Of a DNA stretch of 64,000 bases, positions 9,000 to 17,976 are shown one piece after another. The stretch lies in assembly GCA_030388725.1 (NCBI GenBank), contig CP128857.1:3038001-3102000 (forward strand). The letters are read 5' to 3'. This DNA comes from Prodigiosinella aquatilis (GTDB lineage Bacteria > Pseudomonadota > Gammaproteobacteria > Enterobacterales > Enterobacteriaceae). Position 1 is the stretch's first letter. Every line of letters begins with the position of its first letter. The position numbers were made by a program, and so were the translations under genes. Below the pieces are notes generated by a model. That model did no database searches and was not told the DNA's origin. It worked only from the letters and a program-made list of their open reading frames with translations.

Positions 9000-10289
9000 T
9001 TAAGGGCGGTTAACGCGATCCAGCGCACGCTGAGCACGTTTGGCAGCTTGTTTCAGCGCTTTCTCAGCGGGGATATTTTCGATTTCGACTTGATCAGCCG
9101 CAATCGCTAACGCATCACCAATCTGGCCATTTGTCGGATCAAGGAAGTCTTTGCTGGCTGTCGTCGCCTGTTTCAACGGGATCAGCGCTTGTGGGTTCTT
9201 TTTGGTATATGCCTGATACTCCGCTACGTCCTTCGCGCTGTTCCGCACCGGGATATAACCGGTAAACATCGACCAGCGCGCGGTATTTTCCGCATTGGTG
9301 TAAAATTTCATAAATTCAAAAGCGCCCTTGGCAGCCTTATCATCAGTCCCTTTTGGCATCACAAAAACCAACGCTCCCGCCTGAGGTGCCGCCGGATGAT
9401 TGCCCCAGCCAGGCTGAGTCGTCGCGGCAAGCCTGGTGAAATCCAGATCGCCCTGATCGCCAGAAGACCCCGTATAACCGAGTGCCTGGTTTTTCATCAC
9501 ATCATCAATGGTTTTGTACCAGTATTCCCAACCCTGGCCACCGTGGTGGATACGCATGATATTGTCTTTATGCAGCCATGTGCGGAAGCTCTCCCACACC
9601 GTGACCCACTGTGGAGAGTCGATCAGTACGGTTTTGCCGTCATCACTAATGATCTTGCCCCCGTTGGAAAGCGCGGCATCGATCATGTTGTCCTTGCCCC
9701 ACATCGGCTCCCAGCCGTAATAGACAGTATTGCCGCTGGCGTCTTTCCTGGTGACTTTGGCCGCCACTTTAGCCACACCTTGCCAGGTCGCCAAATCGGC
9801 TGGCGTGAAGCCGTACTCAGCCAGCTTCGCCTTGTTGTAGTAGAAAATTTGTGTCGTACCGTAAGCTGGCAAGCCATAGACAGTACCGTCCGGGTAGGTC
9901 ACTTGCTGACGGAAGGCACTGATAAAATCATCAAAATGGAAGGCGTTATCCATATACGGGCGAAGATCACGAACCAGTCCCCGGTGTGCCATGGATTCAG
10001 CTTGATCCGCCGCCAGCAGGGCAAATTCCGGCGCTGTTTTAGACGCCATGCCCGCCTGTAACTTCTGGAAAGTCTCGGCGTAATTACCCTGCAACGCGCC
10101 TTTGATGACATAGTCATGTTGGCGACTGTTAAATTCATTAATCAGTTTGGTCATCATCTGCTGAGGCTTGGTGCCACCTGAGTACCAGAAGTCGACCTCA
10201 GTTTGAGCGGACGCATTTCCGACAACAACCAGCGAACCCATAGCAAAACCTGTACATATTATTGCGAGTTTTTTCAGTTTCATATCCAT
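9000..10289 (-). CDS. Extracellular solute-binding protein, family 1 (UgpB-like)
   Basis: 429-aa periplasmic binding protein. The signal peptide MKLKKLAIICTGFAMGSLVV… ends near NASA, then mature TEVDFWYSGG, a typical family 1 opening. An alternative ATG two codons in (10283) is better spaced from an AAAGAG site, so the true start may be there. The C-terminal half contains GALVFVMPKGTDDKAAKGAFEFMKFY, the conserved hinge segment. Family members bind sugars, polyols or glycerol-3-phosphate diesters; neighbours suggest a phosphoester. It begins directly after the UgpE-like gene and precedes the PHP hydrolase gene by about 100 bp. Confidence 0.88.
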   Translation of the reverse strand: MDMKLKKLAIICTGFAMGSLVVVGNASAQTEVDFWYSGGTKPQQMMTKLINEFNSRQHDYVIKGALQGNYAETFQKLQAGMASKTAPEFALLAADQAESMAHRGLVRDLRPYMDNAFHFDDFISAFRQQVTYPDGTVYGLPAYGTTQIFYYNKAKLAEYGFTPADLATWQGVAKVAAKVTRKDASGNTVYYGWEPMWGKDNMIDAALSNGGKIISDDGKTVLIDSPQWVTVWESFRTWLHKDNIMRIHHGGQGWEYWYKTIDDVMKNQALGYTGSSGDQGDLDFTRLAATTQPGWGNHPAAPQAGALVFVMPKGTDDKAAKGAFEFMKFYTNAENTARWSMFTGYIPVRNSAKDVAEYQAYTKKNPQALIPLKQATTASKDFLDPTNGQIGDALAIAADQVEIENIPAEKALKQAAKRAQRALDRVNRP

Positions 10290-11249
10290 TCACTCTTTAA
10301 CACCGTTATCGGCAATGCCGGATAAAATCGTTTTTTGACATACCATGAAAAGAACCAACAAAGGCACCACAGCAATAGTGCTGGCCGCCATAATCTGCGA
10401 CCAGTTAAGGCCATAGTTACCTTGCGCAATAAAGAACTGACGTATTCCTACCGCGATTAGATGCCGATCCTGAGTGGTGATAACCAGGCTCGGCCACATG
10501 TAGCTATTGTATTCAGTGATAAAGGTGATCAAGGACAGCGTCGCAATGGCGGCCTTGCACTGTGGCAAAACGATTGCCCAAAGAATTTTTAACTCGCCGG
10601 CACCATCAATGCGGGCGGCTTCCACCAGCGACGGGTGGATTTTCAAAAACACCTGGCGCAGGTAGAACACACCAAACACACTGGCGGCGCTGGAAAAAAT
10701 CAGTCCGGTATGACTGTCCAGCAGCCCCATTTTGGCCAGGATGATGTAAGACGGGATATAGGTCACAGCACCGGGCAGCATGTAGCAGCCCATAACCACC
10801 AAATAGAGCAACGTTCGACTGCGAAAACGCAATTGCGTGATGGCATAGGCAAACATCGACGAGTTAATGATAACCATCAGCGTCGTGAAAAATGCCACAG
10901 TAAAACTATTGAAAATGTACTGACCAAAAGGCGCCAGCTGGAAGGTCGTTACGAAGTTTTCCCAGCGGAAATGCCTGGGGATAATGTTCAACGGATTGCT
11001 GAAAATCTCACTATTGGACTTCATCGACCCCGATAACATCCAGATGAACGGGAACAACATAATCAGGCCGGAGAAAACCAGGAAGACATGTCTGGCGATG
11101 GTCGTCGTTGGAAAAATCCTGCGACGCACCGTGATCTTTTCGCGGTCAACGGATTCGGTATCGGATAAAATTTCCCTGATTTTCCCTGACATGACTCTGG
11201 CTGAGCTCTGGTTATTTCCAACGGAAAGATCAATTGATTGCATTGTCAT
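10290..11249 (-). CDS. ABC importer permease, UgpE/MalG type
   Basis: 319 aa with about six membrane helices and the EAA loop EAARIDGAGELKILWAIVLP that docks to the ATPase. The N-terminal cytosolic extension of about 50 residues before the first helix is a little longer than usual. It lies between the UgpA-type permease gene (10-bp gap) and the binding-protein gene (no gap), so all are cotranscribed. It forms a heterodimeric channel with the product of the preceding gene. Confidence 0.9.
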   Translation of the reverse strand: MTMQSIDLSVGNNQSSARVMSGKIREILSDTESVDREKITVRRRIFPTTTIARHVFLVFSGLIMLFPFIWMLSGSMKSNSEIFSNPLNIIPRHFRWENFVTTFQLAPFGQYIFNSFTVAFFTTLMVIINSSMFAYAITQLRFRSRTLLYLVVMGCYMLPGAVTYIPSYIILAKMGLLDSHTGLIFSSAASVFGVFYLRQVFLKIHPSLVEAARIDGAGELKILWAIVLPQCKAAIATLSLITFITEYNSYMWPSLVITTQDRHLIAVGIRQFFIAQGNYGLNWSQIMAASTIAVVPLLVLFMVCQKTILSGIADNGVKE

Positions 11250-11259
11250 AACGCCGCCT

Positions 11260-12144
11260 TTAGTAGTACACCCAACGTTTACCCATCAAGGTATTAAGGA
11301 GGGTGAGCACACCCGTTATCAGCAGGATAATCAGTGACGTTGCCGCAGCCGGCCCCATGTTGTATTGCTCGAATGCCTGCTGATAGAACAGATAAAGCAA
11401 GGTTCTGGTGGTGCCACCTGGCCCTCCCTGAGTCAGGATCTGGAACTGGTCAAACGCTTGTATCGCCGTGATCATATTGACGATCACCAGAAAAAAAGTG
11501 GTGGGAGAAATCAGTGGTAGCGTGATTTTGAAAAAACGCGTCATCGGGCTGCAACCATCAATTAATGAGGCTTCATAGAGCGATACGGGGATCTTGTTCA
11601 GCGCGCTGATATAAAACAGCATGGTCCAGCCAATGGCCTGCCAAACGGTCACAATAATAACCGCCACCATCGCGCTATTGCCGTTTTCCAGCCAGGGAAT
11701 CGGGGCAATGTGCATCCTGGTGAGTAGCTGGTTGGCCAAACCGTTCTTGGTTTCGAACACCCAAGACCACACAATTGAAACCGCCACGGTTGGCGTGATC
11801 CACGGCGAGAAAATGACGGCCCGGTAAAACTGACTGCCGGCAAATTTCTTATGCAACAACAGGGCAAACATCAATCCGAGGACCACGGTTGGAATGACCA
11901 CGCCCAGCGCGAACCAGAAGGTATTGAGCAACGCCTGATGAAAACCGCTGTCTTCCAGCATGTACTGATAATTATCAAAACCAACGTAATGATAATGAGG
12001 CGAGATATAGTCCCAATCAGTAAAACTGATATAGACACTCCAGCCAAAAGGAATCAGCCAGAAAGTCAGCAGCGGCACCATCAAAGGCGCGATAAATATC
12101 AGCACCCTGATCTTCACCGTCAATGATTGAAAATTTATCTTCAT
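11260..12144 (-). CDS. ABC importer permease, UgpA/MalF type
   Basis: 294 aa, six predicted membrane helices, with the EAA loop EASLIDGCSPMTRFFKITLP. MalF/UgpA-type proteins of this size lack the large periplasmic loop of E. coli MalF. It is the first gene of the six-gene leftward operon (permease, permease, binding protein, PHP hydrolase, HAD phosphatase, ATPase). No strong ribosome-binding site is visible before its ATG. The 150 bp upstream should hold the operon promoter. Confidence 0.9.
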   Translation of the reverse strand: MKINFQSLTVKIRVLIFIAPLMVPLLTFWLIPFGWSVYISFTDWDYISPHYHYVGFDNYQYMLEDSGFHQALLNTFWFALGVVIPTVVLGLMFALLLHKKFAGSQFYRAVIFSPWITPTVAVSIVWSWVFETKNGLANQLLTRMHIAPIPWLENGNSAMVAVIIVTVWQAIGWTMLFYISALNKIPVSLYEASLIDGCSPMTRFFKITLPLISPTTFFLVIVNMITAIQAFDQFQILTQGGPGGTTRTLLYLFYQQAFEQYNMGPAAATSLIILLITGVLTLLNTLMGKRWVYY

Positions 12145-12294
12145 GGGACGCGCTGCTGTTGTTATGTGTTGGGCATATCCTATGCAGCCTCTATGACAGA
12201 CTTGTTTGTCGTGACGTTATATTTTCCAATACCAGTCATAAGATTTTATTGGGGGATGATGGTGTGAGGATCAGAAACTATAGGGGGGAATTGA

Positions 12295-13161
12295 CTAATT
12301 TTGCTGATGTAACCAGTCGCAGAAAAAGTTCACTTTGGCATCCCGCTTGTTGGCCGTGATCAGATAATGACCGGACTCTGAAGGCATCGAACCCGGTAAC
12401 GCTTCAACCACATACCCGGCCTGCAAATCTCGCGCCGCGACAAGCGAACGCACCAGTAGTATCCCAATCCCCTGCTTTACCGCTTCCAGGGCATGCAGAG
12501 AGTTACTTAATTCCAACTGAATATTGGGGGCGACAGGCACCATCTTGTTATGTGCCAACCATTGCATCCAGCTCTCTTCATAGCCTTTAACCTGAATGGC
12601 CGGTAATGAAGACAAGTCGCCTTTTGATAACGCTTCGGCATGCAGGGCTTTAAAGCAAGGTGAGCACACCATCAGCCATGACTCCTGAAACAACCGCTCA
12701 GCACGGGTATGTTCAGTTTCGATAAAACCGTTGGTAATTTCCACGTCGGCATCAGTACAAGGTTCACGGGACGGCCAATCCACCAGGGTGAGATCCAGAC
12801 GGATAAAAGGGAACTTGGTAATAAAATCGTTAAGGTTGGGGATCAGCCAGTTATGGCCAATGGAATGGTTGGCCTTAACGCGCAAAACATCAGGTTGTTG
12901 CTTACCAAACAGCACTTCCGTCTGTAGCCGCAAGTGCTGCAAGGAGCCAGTCACCACCGGCAGGTATTGCTGGGCCACCGCCGTCAATACCACACCTCGC
13001 TGGCTACGCTCAAACAGGGCGCAGTCGAGATAATCCTCCAGGCTTTTCAACTGCTGGCTCACGGCGGCCTGGGTGACATGCAGCTCTCTGGCCGCCGCGC
13101 CAATAGAACCCAATTTCGCGACCGTCTCAAAAGCCACCAACGCACGTAATGACGGTAACAT
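12295..13161 (-). CDS. LysR-family regulator, GcvA-like
   Basis: 288 aa. The N-terminal winged HTH reads LPSLRALVAFETVAKLGSIGAAARELHVTQAAVSQQLKSLE, followed by LFERSQRGVVLT, all diagnostic of the GcvA/AmpR branch. The C-terminal effector domain spans about residues 90-285. It lies 150 bp upstream of the ABC operon in the same orientation, an arrangement consistent with a local regulator, although LysR targets are more often divergent. Effector unknown. Confidence 0.88.
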   Translation of the reverse strand: MLPSLRALVAFETVAKLGSIGAAARELHVTQAAVSQQLKSLEDYLDCALFERSQRGVVLTAVAQQYLPVVTGSLQHLRLQTEVLFGKQQPDVLRVKANHSIGHNWLIPNLNDFITKFPFIRLDLTLVDWPSREPCTDADVEITNGFIETEHTRAERLFQESWLMVCSPCFKALHAEALSKGDLSSLPAIQVKGYEESWMQWLAHNKMVPVAPNIQLELSNSLHALEAVKQGIGILLVRSLVAARDLQAGYVVEALPGSMPSESGHYLITANKRDAKVNFFCDWLHQQN

Positions 13162-13515
13162 GTTTTTTCCCCTTATAAAAAAGCAGGGTAATTCAGCGCA
13201 CTGATACTCTGATTACCAGCAGAAAGTAAGATGGATAAAACAATATCCTGTCAATCCAGGCAAATATATAAACACCCTTTCATGACAAATTGGGTATCCG
13301 CAGTTCTGAAAGAACAGTCACAGCCATATATGTCAGTCTTCACAACTGAATAGCCAGTATCAGTATTGCATGCAGTCCTCTTTCATCTGTATGCGGACAT
13401 GGTCTAAAGTGGACATGGTCTAAAAAGCACTGCGCCATAATCCATGCTGACTACAATAACAAAAAGCGCAAAAACCGCGCTTACAATTGAACTTGCAGCG
13501 CTTGCCCTTACAGAC

Positions 13516-13735
13516 GGCGCGGTCGCAATAGACCTTGCACATCGGCGCCGACAAACGCATCGGCAAACCGTTATCACACTCCCAGGCCACGCGGTAAACG
13601 AAGTTTTTCATATTCTGGATTTTGATGACCATTTGGGTCAGTTTGAGTTGAATCATCTGGAACTGGCCGATAGTCTTTTCAAACTGAACACGCTGGTTGG
13701 CATAGCGGGCCACATCCTCGAAGGCGCAATATATA
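13516..13735 (-). pseudogene. CaiA-like acyl-CoA dehydrogenase fragment
   Basis: About 73 residues (YCAFEDVARYANQRVQFEKT… to …MCKVYCDRA) align with residues 254-325 of the intact acyl-CoA dehydrogenase at 21827-22978, and even better with CaiA-type crotonobetainyl-CoA reductases (KNxxYxxAWxxDNG…MCKxxC). Neither the N-terminal half nor the C-terminal catalytic Glu segment is present. Similarity ends near 13516 although an open frame continues. It is a relic of a second dehydrogenase, probably from a lost caiTABCDE-like or duplicated ydi cluster. Confidence 0.7.
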
Positions 13736-13777
13736 ACCGGGTATCCGTTTTAAAGCCGGAACAAAAAGGGAATCATA

Positions 13778-14253
13778 ATGACTACCACCATTCCTGCTTA
13801 TGCGCTTTATGGCGAACAATTTGAATTGAGCTGGGAGAATTTCTTCAATGTGGAACGTCTATCTTTCCGTTCCAGAACATTGGATTGGAAAGTGTCTTCC
13901 CACGTACACGAATCCTTACTGCAATTGCTACTTATCCAGCAAGGGGACGTTGACGTCCTGTTGAATTATACCCGTTTCAACGCTCATGCGCCGTGTCTCA
14001 TTCTGGTGACCAGCGTGAACTGGTCTATACCGCCAAAACCATCAAGCAACTGGCAGCGGCACTGGGGTTCAATGATGAAGCCTATTTTACACGTTTCTTT
14101 CACAAACATGTCGGCGTCAGTCCCACACAATTTCGTGAGTTGGCCGTGCGGAAGATTGTTTTATCAGAGACTATCCCCGATGTCTCGGCCACCGATGGTC
14201 TTAAAAGCGGCTTTGCTGACGCAGAAGGATCACAACCGATAGCGCTCGCGTAA
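13778..14253 (+). pseudogene. AraC-family regulator with internal deletion (PobR/HpaA-like)
   Basis: The start region MTTTIPAYALYGEQFELSWE and SSHVHESLLQLLLIQQG match the N-terminal cupin part of PobR/HpaA-type AraC regulators. At about 14000 the frame changes and the sequence jumps to LVYTAKTIKQLAAALGFNDEAYFTRFFHKHVGVSPTQFRE, the second HTH of the DNA-binding domain. Roughly 130 residues including the first HTH are missing and the reading frame is broken. It has a good ribosome-binding site, but it cannot make a working DNA-binding protein. PobR/HpaA relatives regulate aromatic-acid catabolism. Confidence 0.75.
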
Positions 14254-14361
14254 TGAGGAAGTCAGTACGCCGGTTTTCGCAGAATATTCTCCGGCGCCAG
14301 TATATCGGCGTCGGAGATAAATGACGTCAGACCATATCGAACAGCTACCCATCAGCCCATT

Positions 14362-16053
14362 TCATAGGGACAGCAAGGAACCCGGCGTCATCGAACTTGC
14401 CGTCGCTGGCTCGCCAGATGTTACCGGCGTCAACCCGAGGCGCTGGATAATATCTTGTCGCAGCAAATATTTCTTGATTTTCCCTGATGCAGTGCGGGGA
14501 AGCTTATCCACCACGACCAGATATTCAGGATATTTATACTTGGCGACGCGCTTACGGCTGAAGAAGGCGATGACGTCCTCCAACGTTAACTTGTGGGAAG
14601 GTTCTTTCAACACCACATACGCACAAGAACGCTCGCCCAAACGTTCGTCCGGCATCGCGACGATGCCCGCCTCGCGCACGTATGGATGTTCCAGCAGAAT
14701 CTCTTCCACTTCGCGGCTGCTGATATTCTCACCACCACGGACAATGATATCTTTCTTCCGGCCAGTGATTTTGATGTACCCCTCCTCATCCATTCGACAG
14801 AGGTCACCGCTGTAGTACCAACCGTCATCATCCAGCGCTCGAGCAGTCAGTTCGGGTTCATCCAGATATCCCATGAAGACATTGGGGCCACGGGAGGCTT
14901 CCTCACCTTCTTCACCACGAGGAACCAGCGAGCGATCTTTACTGACGACTTTGATTTCGACACCGGGAGCGGCGATACCATCAGTATTGATCACGCGGGA
15001 CAGCGGATCGTCGAGCTTAACGACAGCATGGGGCGAGCTTTCCGTCGCGCCGTAGACGCTCAACAATTTGATGCCGACCTGTAGACAATCGCGGGTGATT
15101 TTTTTCGGGATAGTGGTACCGCCGCACAGAAAGAAACGCAGTGAAGACAGGTCATAATGCTGTTGTTGTACTGTGCATAACAAGTCATAGACAAACGGGG
15201 TTGCTCCCATGACGCAAGTACATTTTTCCCGTACCAGTAAGGTGAGGCAATGCACCGGGTTAAAAATATCCAGCAGCACACTGCGGGCGCCGATGAGAAA
15301 CGGTGCGGTAACGCCATGCAAAAAGCCGGTGGCATGAGCCAGCGGCGCGGGCATCAATATCGTATCCAGCCAACTCAGATTCAATGTTGCGCAATAGGCG
15401 CGTTCGCTGGCCAGGATATTGTTATGAGTAAGCATAACGCCCTTGGGAACCCCTTCCGTACCGGAAGTAAACAACACCGCTGCCAGTTGATCGCCATGCA
15501 CCTTGATCGGATATTCCAGCGGTGGATAGTCTTGCAACACCTGACTGAGCGACGTGACCGAGAGAGCGGGAGCGAGTTTATCAACCACCACCACCTGTTC
15601 CAGATACGGGAGTTGGCAACGAAGAGGCGTAATCATCTCCATCGGGCAGGTATTCTTGAATTTCGTCGGCACGAACAATACGCGGGCCTGGCTCTTATTG
15701 AGCGTCCAGATGAGTTCCGTCTCACGGTAAGCAGGCAACAGGGGAACCGAAACAGCACCGGTTTTCAGACAGGCCAGGTAAATCAGCGTGAATTCACACC
15801 AGCCGGGGAGTTGAAAAGCAACCCGGTCTCCTGGCTGAATGCCGCAGGCCAGCAGATAAGTAGCCAGACATCCTGCCGCGCGATCCAGTTCGGCATACGT
15901 ATATGAGGCTCCCTGATTATCAATAACGGCGTTTTTTTCGGGAGCCGCTTTCACCGCCTGATGCCAGTAGTCGGCGAGTGAGGCATCTCCCCAGTAACCT
16001 TGTTGTCGATATAATTCCCTGCGTGCAGCGTTGAATTTTATTGTGACAGTCAT
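14362..16053 (-). CDS. fadK: Acyl-CoA synthetase FadK (YdiD)
   Basis: 563-aa member of the adenylate-forming superfamily that couples a carboxylic acid to CoA via an acyl-AMP. The P-loop is TSGTEGVPKG (196-205), the A5 motif YGATESS (334-340), the hinge GRKKDIIVRGGENISSREVE (431-450), and the catalytic Lys525 sits in RTASGKIKK. It matches E. coli FadK along its length, including LADYW, FQLPGWCEFT and LAAVLFTSGTEG, with a C-terminal tail that differs. E. coli FadK activates short- and medium-chain acids under anaerobic conditions. As in E. coli it lies downstream of ydiQRST, here after a 234-bp gap containing a hairpin. The natural acid may be hydroaromatic given the neighbours (inference). 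Confidence 0.92.
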   Translation of the reverse strand: MTVTIKFNAARRELYRQQGYWGDASLADYWHQAVKAAPEKNAVIDNQGASYTYAELDRAAGCLATYLLACGIQPGDRVAFQLPGWCEFTLIYLACLKTGAVSVPLLPAYRETELIWTLNKSQARVLFVPTKFKNTCPMEMITPLRCQLPYLEQVVVVDKLAPALSVTSLSQVLQDYPPLEYPIKVHGDQLAAVLFTSGTEGVPKGVMLTHNNILASERAYCATLNLSWLDTILMPAPLAHATGFLHGVTAPFLIGARSVLLDIFNPVHCLTLLVREKCTCVMGATPFVYDLLCTVQQQHYDLSSLRFFLCGGTTIPKKITRDCLQVGIKLLSVYGATESSPHAVVKLDDPLSRVINTDGIAAPGVEIKVVSKDRSLVPRGEEGEEASRGPNVFMGYLDEPELTARALDDDGWYYSGDLCRMDEEGYIKITGRKKDIIVRGGENISSREVEEILLEHPYVREAGIVAMPDERLGERSCAYVVLKEPSHKLTLEDVIAFFSRKRVAKYKYPEYLVVVDKLPRTASGKIKKYLLRQDIIQRLGLTPVTSGEPATASSMTPGSLLSL

Positions 16054-16208
16054 TGGTTTTACTCAGTTATAAACAGTCCTTCCACCGCGTAATGCCATGC
16101 GCTCAACCCAATGATCGGGAGAGAAATACCGGCGGTTCCCAAAGAAATGTCTCACGCCTGGATTCCACCCTGTATCCCGCATTTACGTGAAGGCATAACG
16201 TGGCACTG

Positions 16209-16236
16209 CGCCGTATCGACAATCGACGATACGGCG
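16209..16236. other. 10-bp-stem hairpin between ydiT and fadK
   Basis: CGCCGTATCG and CGATACGGCG form a perfect 10-bp inverted repeat around an 8-nt loop. There is no T-run on either side, so it is not a classical terminator. In the minus-strand transcript it would lie after ydiT and before fadK and could stabilise or process the mRNA. Confidence 0.5.
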
Positions 16237-16287
16237 GACAATACCTATCCTCTTTATCGAGGGACGTCCGCTTTCCGGCGGAGAGAA

Positions 16288-16581
16288 TTAGCCGAAACGG
16301 AACTCAATGCCAAAGGTGCCCTGCGGATATTCCCATTTCTTGAGGATCGTATCGCCGCACAGCACTCGACACGTGCCGCATTCCAGACATCCCGCATAGT
16401 CAAAGTGAATATTGCCTTCGCTGTCCTGCTTGTAGAGACCTGCCGGGCAGGCGTTAATCAACTTGCGGAATTGTTCCCTATCCGGATCATCGGCCAGGAC
16501 AATATGCGGGTTGCTTTCGTCCACCCGGAACTTGTTAACCCCCAGTTTCACGTCCACATTTACCGTATTTTCACTGCTCAT
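16288..16581 (-). CDS. ydiT: Ferredoxin-like protein YdiT (FixX family)
   Basis: 97 aa. The C-terminal half holds the iron-sulphur ligands: ACPAGLY, then GCLECGTCRVLCGD. FixX-type proteins take electrons from the electron-transfer flavoprotein and pass them to the FixC flavoprotein and the quinone pool. The start overlaps the ydiS stop by 4 nt, so the two subunits are cotranslated. Gene order and length match E. coli ydiT. Confidence 0.9.
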   Translation of the reverse strand: MSSENTVNVDVKLGVNKFRVDESNPHIVLADDPDREQFRKLINACPAGLYKQDSEGNIHFDYAGCLECGTCRVLCGDTILKKWEYPQGTFGIEFRFG

Positions 16582-17867
16582 AGCGCACTCGCCCCCTTGA
16601 TGCCATCCTTCAGCAGATTCATCAGCCCGACCTGTTTGGCCCGGCGCAATATTTTCGATCGCACGGGTTGGCTGGGGCTGCCATCAATAATGAACATATC
16701 GGTCATGATATCGGCGATCATCCGCGGATATTGGGTAAACATGCGCGGATTTTCCATCATCGCTGGCACCTTGCGATAGCGGTGCATATCCTGTAGCACA
16801 AAACTTTGCTCCAGTGTTTTCCGGTAACGCATCAATTGGTTGGCGGAAAAGTCCTGATGGTGTTTCGCGTCGATAGCGGTCAGGGCGGCGGCTTCCGCTG
16901 AAGCGATAGCCAAGTCCATACCCCGCACGGTGTAACCCAGATTCAGGCAGAGTCCCGCGGCATCCCCGACAATCATGACGCCGTCATCCACCAGTTGCGG
17001 CACCATCTCCAGACCACCTTCCGGCACCATGTGCGCAGAATATTCCAGCATGGTTCCGCCCTGAATAAGCGGACGAATAGCGGGATGCTGTTTAAAATCC
17101 TCCAGCATCTGCGGTACGCTTTTGGTAGCATGCGCCATGTCGCCCAACCCGCAGACCAGTCCCAGCGAGACAGAATCCCGATTGGTATAAAGGAATCCGC
17201 CGCCCATCAGACCGTTAGACGGCGAACCAGCGAATAGCCAGGCAGCCCCCTCGCCAGCAGGAAGGTTAAAACGGTCCTCTATCAGGGATGGCGACAGGGA
17301 TATCAGTTCTTTCACGCCGACAGCATAATGATGAGGCGCTGATATCGGCACCATTCCAATAGAACGGCCAAGAAGCGAGTTAACGCCGTCGGCCAGAATA
17401 ACGATGTTGGACTCCAGCGACTCCTCACCGGCCTGTACACCAATCACCCGATTACCATCCCTGAGCAGCGAATCGACCCGGACACCAGGGATAAACTGCA
17501 CACCAGCCTCTTCCGCTTTTTCCATCAGCCAGGGGTCGAACCGGTTACGCAGTACGGTGTAAGAGGCTTTCAATGGTATATCCGGTTGCTCGCTATGGAA
17601 ATCCAATGTGACGGCGCTTTCATCGGTGAGAAACGAGATCTTCTCTTTGGTGACTTTGCGCTCGACAGGCGCTTCTTGCGCAAAGCCCGGCATGATTTTT
17701 TCCAGACTGTGTGCATACAGACGCCCGCCGGTCATATTTTTACTACCCGCAGTGTTGCCACGTTCAATGACCAAAACATCCAGCCCGGCTTTCGCCATGA
17801 CATAACCCGCCACACAACCGGCTACGCCAGCGCCGACCACGATGGCATCAAATTTTTCTTCCGACAT
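16578..17867 (-). CDS. ydiS: FixC-type flavoprotein oxidoreductase YdiS
   Basis: 429-aa FAD protein of the ETF:quinone oxidoreductase-like family. The Rossmann motif is DAIVVGAGVAGCVAGYVMAK near the N-terminus; the second FAD contact is GVMIVGDAAGLCLNLGYT; VILADGVNSLLGR is the middle family motif. With YdiT it should connect the YdiQR flavoprotein to membrane quinones at the cytoplasmic face. It is separated from ydiR by a 109-bp gap occupied by a long palindrome, and overlaps ydiT by 4 nt. Confidence 0.92.
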   Translation of the reverse strand: MSEEKFDAIVVGAGVAGCVAGYVMAKAGLDVLVIERGNTAGSKNMTGGRLYAHSLEKIMPGFAQEAPVERKVTKEKISFLTDESAVTLDFHSEQPDIPLKASYTVLRNRFDPWLMEKAEEAGVQFIPGVRVDSLLRDGNRVIGVQAGEESLESNIVILADGVNSLLGRSIGMVPISAPHHYAVGVKELISLSPSLIEDRFNLPAGEGAAWLFAGSPSNGLMGGGFLYTNRDSVSLGLVCGLGDMAHATKSVPQMLEDFKQHPAIRPLIQGGTMLEYSAHMVPEGGLEMVPQLVDDGVMIVGDAAGLCLNLGYTVRGMDLAIASAEAAALTAIDAKHHQDFSANQLMRYRKTLEQSFVLQDMHRYRKVPAMMENPRMFTQYPRMIADIMTDMFIIDGSPSQPVRSKILRRAKQVGLMNLLKDGIKGASAL

Positions 17868-17881
17868 GATTTCGGCTCCCT

Positions 17882-17968
17882 ATCCCGCCACGATATCCGT
17901 CATCTTCTACGTTGCAGACGTCTTCACTTCCTGCAATGCGTAATCAATTCGATATAACGTGGCGGGAT
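17882..17968. repeat. 87-bp palindromic element in the ydiR-ydiS gap
   Basis: ATCCCGCCACG at 17882-17892 is the exact inverse of CGTGGCGGGAT at 17958-17968, extended inward by ATATC/GATAT with one bulged base. An inner stem TTGCAG/CTGCAA sits in the loop. The whole gap between two cotranscribed genes is therefore one folded unit, like a small REP/MITE element or an mRNA processing site. Confidence 0.6.
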
Positions 17969-17976
17969 TTGTGTCA

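Noticed and set aside
9189..10061. 290-codon plus frame opposite the solute-binding protein gene
   Set aside because: It is antisense to a clear family 1 binding protein and has random-looking, Cys/His/Arg-rich composition.
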